This document shows, piece by piece, positions 44,701 to 47,139 of a stretch of 47,139 nucleotides of DNA (its first letter is position 1; each line of letters opens with the position of its first letter). The DNA lies in assembly GCA_005792285.1 (NCBI GenBank), contig SXSI01000008.1, positions 1 to 47,139 of the forward strand, read 5' to 3'. This DNA comes from Bacteroidota bacterium (GTDB taxonomy: Bacteria; Bacteroidota; Ignavibacteria; UBA10030; UBA8401). The notes below the pieces were generated by a model. That model made no database searches, was not told the origin of the DNA, and saw only the letters and a program-made list of their open reading frames with translations. Position numbers and translations under genes: made by a program.

Positions 44701-44773
44701 AATATACAGTAATCCTAATTCATTTAAAGTGATAGTCTAAATACGTACTATAAGTTCTGTAATTTACAACATG

Positions 44774-44797
44774 AATATTTATTTTGCAATAAATATT
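44774..44797. other. Perfect AT hairpin between carB and the TPR operon
   Basis: AATATTTATT (44774-44783) pairs exactly with AATAAATATT (44788-44797) around the loop TTGC, a 10-bp stem made only of A-T pairs. It lies 9 bases past the carB stop, where a terminator would be expected, but no T tract follows on the carB strand. It may be a weak terminator, a protein-binding palindrome, or chance in AT-rich DNA. The rest of the 105-base gap shows no gene. Confidence 0.35.
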
Positions 44798-44805
44798 GAG
44801 ATTGC

Positions 44806-47139
44806 TTATTTCTGTAAATATTCCTGTAAACTTAAGACTGAATGTTTTTTCTTGAGTAAATACTCAATTCCCTTTACAGCGCTTACTGCGGCCGATATTG
44901 TTGTAATAAACGCAATTTTATGCTGAACCGCCGCCCAACCAATCGCGTATTCGTCGTATCGTGAACCTTCGCCGAATGGGGTATTTATTACAAGTTTTAC
45001 TTCCCCATTTTTAATTCTGTCAACAATGTTTGGTCTTCCTTCTTGAACTCGAAAAATAAATTCACATGGAATATTATTTTGTTGCAGAAATTTTGATGTA
45101 CCTAAAGTTCCTATTAATGAAAATCCTAAACTCAAAAAGTTTTTTGCGATTTCTAAAATTTTCTGATTTTTATCTCCGTCGTTAACACTGATAAAAACAA
45201 TTCCAGATTTTGGTAACGGATTCCCAGCACTTAAATTTCCTTTTGCAATTGATTCACCAAACGATCTTGAAATTCCCATAACTTCACCTGTTGATCTCAT
45301 TTCGGGACCGAGAAACATTTTTACTTTTGGAAATTTTGAAAATGGAAAAACAGCTTCCTTTACAGCGATGTGTTTTATTTTTCTGAAATCAAAATCTAAA
45401 ACTCCTAATTCTTTTAAACTTTTTCCAACCATAACTTTTGCTGCTATTTTTGCTAAAGGAATTCCTGTAGTTTTACTTACGAATGGAACAGTTCTCGATG
45501 CACGCGGATTTACTTCCAACACATAAAAAATATTATCCTTGTATGCAAATTGAATATTCAACAATCCGATTACATTTAAAGCTTTTGCTAATTTTTTAGT
45601 AATCTCAATCACTTCATCTATTTTATCATTTCCAATAATATATGGCGGCAGTGTACAAGAGCTGTCACCAGAATGAATTCCTGCCTCTTCAATATGCTCC
45701 ATCACTCCACCGATCAAAACATCTTTTCCATCGCAAACTGCATCAACATCAAACTCAGAAGCATTCTCCAAAAATTTATCTATCAAAACTGGTTTTTCCG
45801 GAGAAATATTTACTGCTTGTTTCATATACTCACGAACAGTTTTAGAGTTGTAACAAATTTGCATTGCTCTTCCACCGAGAACATACGATGGTCGAACAAG
45901 AACCGGGAATCCAATTTTTTCTGCAACCAAAACTGCATCTTCAATTTTAAAAGCGGAACCGAAAGGAGGATGTTTTATTTTTTCTTTCTTTAACAAATCA
46001 CCAAATCGTTGTCGGTCTTCAGCTAAATCTATTCCTTCTGTCGAAGTTCCAAGTATATTAATCCCTTGTTCTTCCAATGCTTTTGCGAGCTTTAATGGAG
46101 TTTGTCCACCGAATGAAACTATTATTCCATCTGGTTTTTCATGATCGCAAATATTTAATACATCTTCAAAAGTAAGTGGTTCAAAATATAATTTATCAGT
46201 TGTATCGTAATCAGTTGAAATTGTTTCGGGATTACAATTGATCATAATCGTTTCGTAACCTTCTTCTCGCAAAGCATAAACTCCATGCACGCAACAATAA
46301 TCAAATTCAATTCCTTGACCAATTCTATTTGGACCGCCGCCAAGAATTATAATTTTCTTTTTGTCAGTTCGTATCGATTCATTTTCCTGTTCATAAGTTG
46401 AATAATGATACGGCGTTGAAGCTTCAAATTCTGCAGCGCAAGTATCAACAGTTTTATAAACTGGGATTATTCCTTTTTTTATTCTAGATTTTCTGACTGA
46501 GAGTTCATCCTTCTTCCATAAAAAAGCTAATTGTCTATCTGAAAATCCAAGTTGTTTTGCTTCGTAAAAAACATTTCTCGGAATTTCTGAAAGTTTTTTC
46601 TTTTCAAATGATTTTAATTTTTCTTCGAACTGAACAATTTGTTGGATGTTAAATAAAAACCAACGATCAATTTTTGTTATTTCAAATATTTCATCAATAG
46701 TCATTCCAAGTTGGAAAGCATATCGCAGATAAAAAATATTTTCTGGTTTTGGTTGAAGCAGTTGCACTCTAACTTTAGAAATCCAAACTTTTTTCTCTTC
46801 AGAATTAAGATTAGAAATTTCTATAATATCTTTTCCATCAGCACCAAGTCCGAAACGACCTTGCTCCATCGAACGTAACGCTTTCTGCAAAGCTTCTTTA
46901 AAAGTTCTGCCGAAGGACATTGCTTCGCCAACTGATTTCATTTGAATTCCAAGTGTGTCGTCAACTCCTTTGAATTTTTCAAAATCCCAACGAGGAATTT
47001 TTACAACTGTATAATCAATAGTTGGTTCAAAAGAAGCAGGAGTTAATTTTGTAATATCATTTGGAATTTCATCGAGCGTATAACCAATTGCTAATTTTGC
47101 AGCTATTTTTGCAATTGGATACCCAGTTGCTTTTGAAGC
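44806..47139 (-). CDS. carB: Carbamoyl-phosphate synthase large subunit, C-terminal part
   Basis: 777 codons in the window; the reading frame stays open to the right edge, so about 300 N-terminal residues are missing. The frame at the edge reads SKATGYPIAKIAAKLAIGYT, part of the first ATP-grasp half. Then come the oligomerisation domain, and the second ATP-grasp half (LGGGPNRIGQGIEFDYCCVHG, SFGGQTPLKLA, RPSYVLGGRAM, EVNPRASRTVPFVSKTTG), and the allosteric domain (INTPFGEGSRYDEYAIGWAAVQ). It makes carbamoyl phosphate for arginine and pyrimidine synthesis. carA is not in the window. The ATG at 46941 is internal and must not be taken as the start. Confidence 0.97.
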   Translation of the reverse strand, partial: ASKATGYPIAKIAAKLAIGYTLDEIPNDITKLTPASFEPTIDYTVVKIPRWDFEKFKGVDDTLGIQMKSVGEAMSFGRTFKEALQKALRSMEQGRFGLGADGKDIIEISNLNSEEKKVWISKVRVQLLQPKPENIFYLRYAFQLGMTIDEIFEITKIDRWFLFNIQQIVQFEEKLKSFEKKKLSEIPRNVFYEAKQLGFSDRQLAFLWKKDELSVRKSRIKKGIIPVYKTVDTCAAEFEASTPYHYSTYEQENESIRTDKKKIIILGGGPNRIGQGIEFDYCCVHGVYALREEGYETIMINCNPETISTDYDTTDKLYFEPLTFEDVLNICDHEKPDGIIVSFGGQTPLKLAKALEEQGINILGTSTEGIDLAEDRQRFGDLLKKEKIKHPPFGSAFKIEDAVLVAEKIGFPVLVRPSYVLGGRAMQICYNSKTVREYMKQAVNISPEKPVLIDKFLENASEFDVDAVCDGKDVLIGGVMEHIEEAGIHSGDSSCTLPPYIIGNDKIDEVIEITKKLAKALNVIGLLNIQFAYKDNIFYVLEVNPRASRTVPFVSKTTGIPLAKIAAKVMVGKSLKELGVLDFDFRKIKHIAVKEAVFPFSKFPKVKMFLGPEMRSTGEVMGISRSFGESIAKGNLSAGNPLPKSGIVFISVNDGDKNQKILEIAKNFLSLGFSLIGTLGTSKFLQQNNIPCEFIFRVQEGRPNIVDRIKNGEVKLVINTPFGEGSRYDEYAIGWAAVQHKIAFITTISAAVSAVKGIEYLLKKKHSVLSLQEYLQK

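Noticed and set aside
44732-44746. A 15-base match between 23313-23327 (end of the protease-barrel gene) and the gap upstream of the TPR gene, suggesting a gene remnant
   Set aside because: One or two chance 15-base matches are expected in a window this size, and the reading frame around 44732 shows no barrel-like sequence beyond the match.
46941-47139. The ATG at 46941 as the start of carB
   Set aside because: The frame remains open past it to the window edge and the extra 66 codons read as conserved CarB sequence, so the gene is simply cut by the window.
1-47139. CRISPR arrays, insertion sequences, prophage genes or attachment sites
   Set aside because: No spaced direct repeats, transposase, integrase or phage structural genes were seen; the single tRNA has no adjacent integrase.

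Overview
The window is a 47 kb piece of an AT-rich bacterial chromosome. It is gene-dense (no gap above about 175 bp) and carries ordinary chromosomal genes with no insertion sequence, prophage or CRISPR array. The organism is most likely a Gram-negative member of the Bacteroidota/Chlorobiota-Ignavibacteriota lineage. Four observations point there: many signal-peptide and outer-membrane beta-barrel proteins, TonB/ExbBD and SPOR-domain proteins, a tRNA gene without an encoded CCA end, and candidate promoters of the TTG-N20-TAnnTTTG kind typical of that phylum. The placement is an inference; no rRNA or species marker is present.

Layout. 1-1857 (minus): a PafA-type alkaline phosphatase followed by the first codons of uvrA, which leaves the window. 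1973-4505 (plus): rlmN, adk and a glycerophosphodiester phosphodiesterase. 4507-12205 (minus): a long run of closely spaced genes. In transcription order these are a family 9 glycosyltransferase, three small unknown proteins, a HAD hydrolase, acpS, a YyaL-type thioredoxin-domain protein, a fused FakA-FakB-like fatty acid kinase and a cupin. 12287-12661 (plus): a small exported c-type cytochrome. 12665-17150 (minus): tRNA-Arg(TCG) and two exported amidohydrolase-fold proteins with three domains in total, of which only one keeps the His-x-His metal motif. 17290-19261 (plus): a secreted M28 peptidase and a lipocalin-like protein. 19263-21801 (minus): a PD40 propeller protein and plsC, then an esterase. 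21927-23245 (plus): a leader-like mini-ORF, a VUT-family transporter and a Spy/CpxP-like protein, ended by a clear terminator.

23297-28548 (minus) holds two large exported multidomain proteins: a serine hydrolase fused to a VanX-type dipeptidase, and a gluzincin protease fused to a PD40 propeller and an Omp85-like barrel. 28607-34151 (plus): a CNNM/CorC-type protein, a KimA-like APC permease, an exported dipeptide epimerase and a CpoB-like lipoprotein. 34143-37028 (minus): ilvE, a cyclic-nucleotide-binding protein, a TRL-like lipoprotein and fbp. 37160-37447 (plus): a small membrane protein. 37428-44700 (minus): a six-gene envelope operon (giant TPR protein, plugless TonB-receptor-like barrel, SPOR protein, ExbB/TolQ, ExbD/TolR, TonB). 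44806-47139 (minus): carB, missing its N-terminal third beyond the window.

The most unusual content is envelope biology: the dedicated TonB/Tol-like operon with a plugless barrel and a 1009-residue TPR partner, the protease-propeller-barrel protein, and the serine hydrolase-VanX fusion. None of these can be called new from sequence alone; each entry gives a decisive check.
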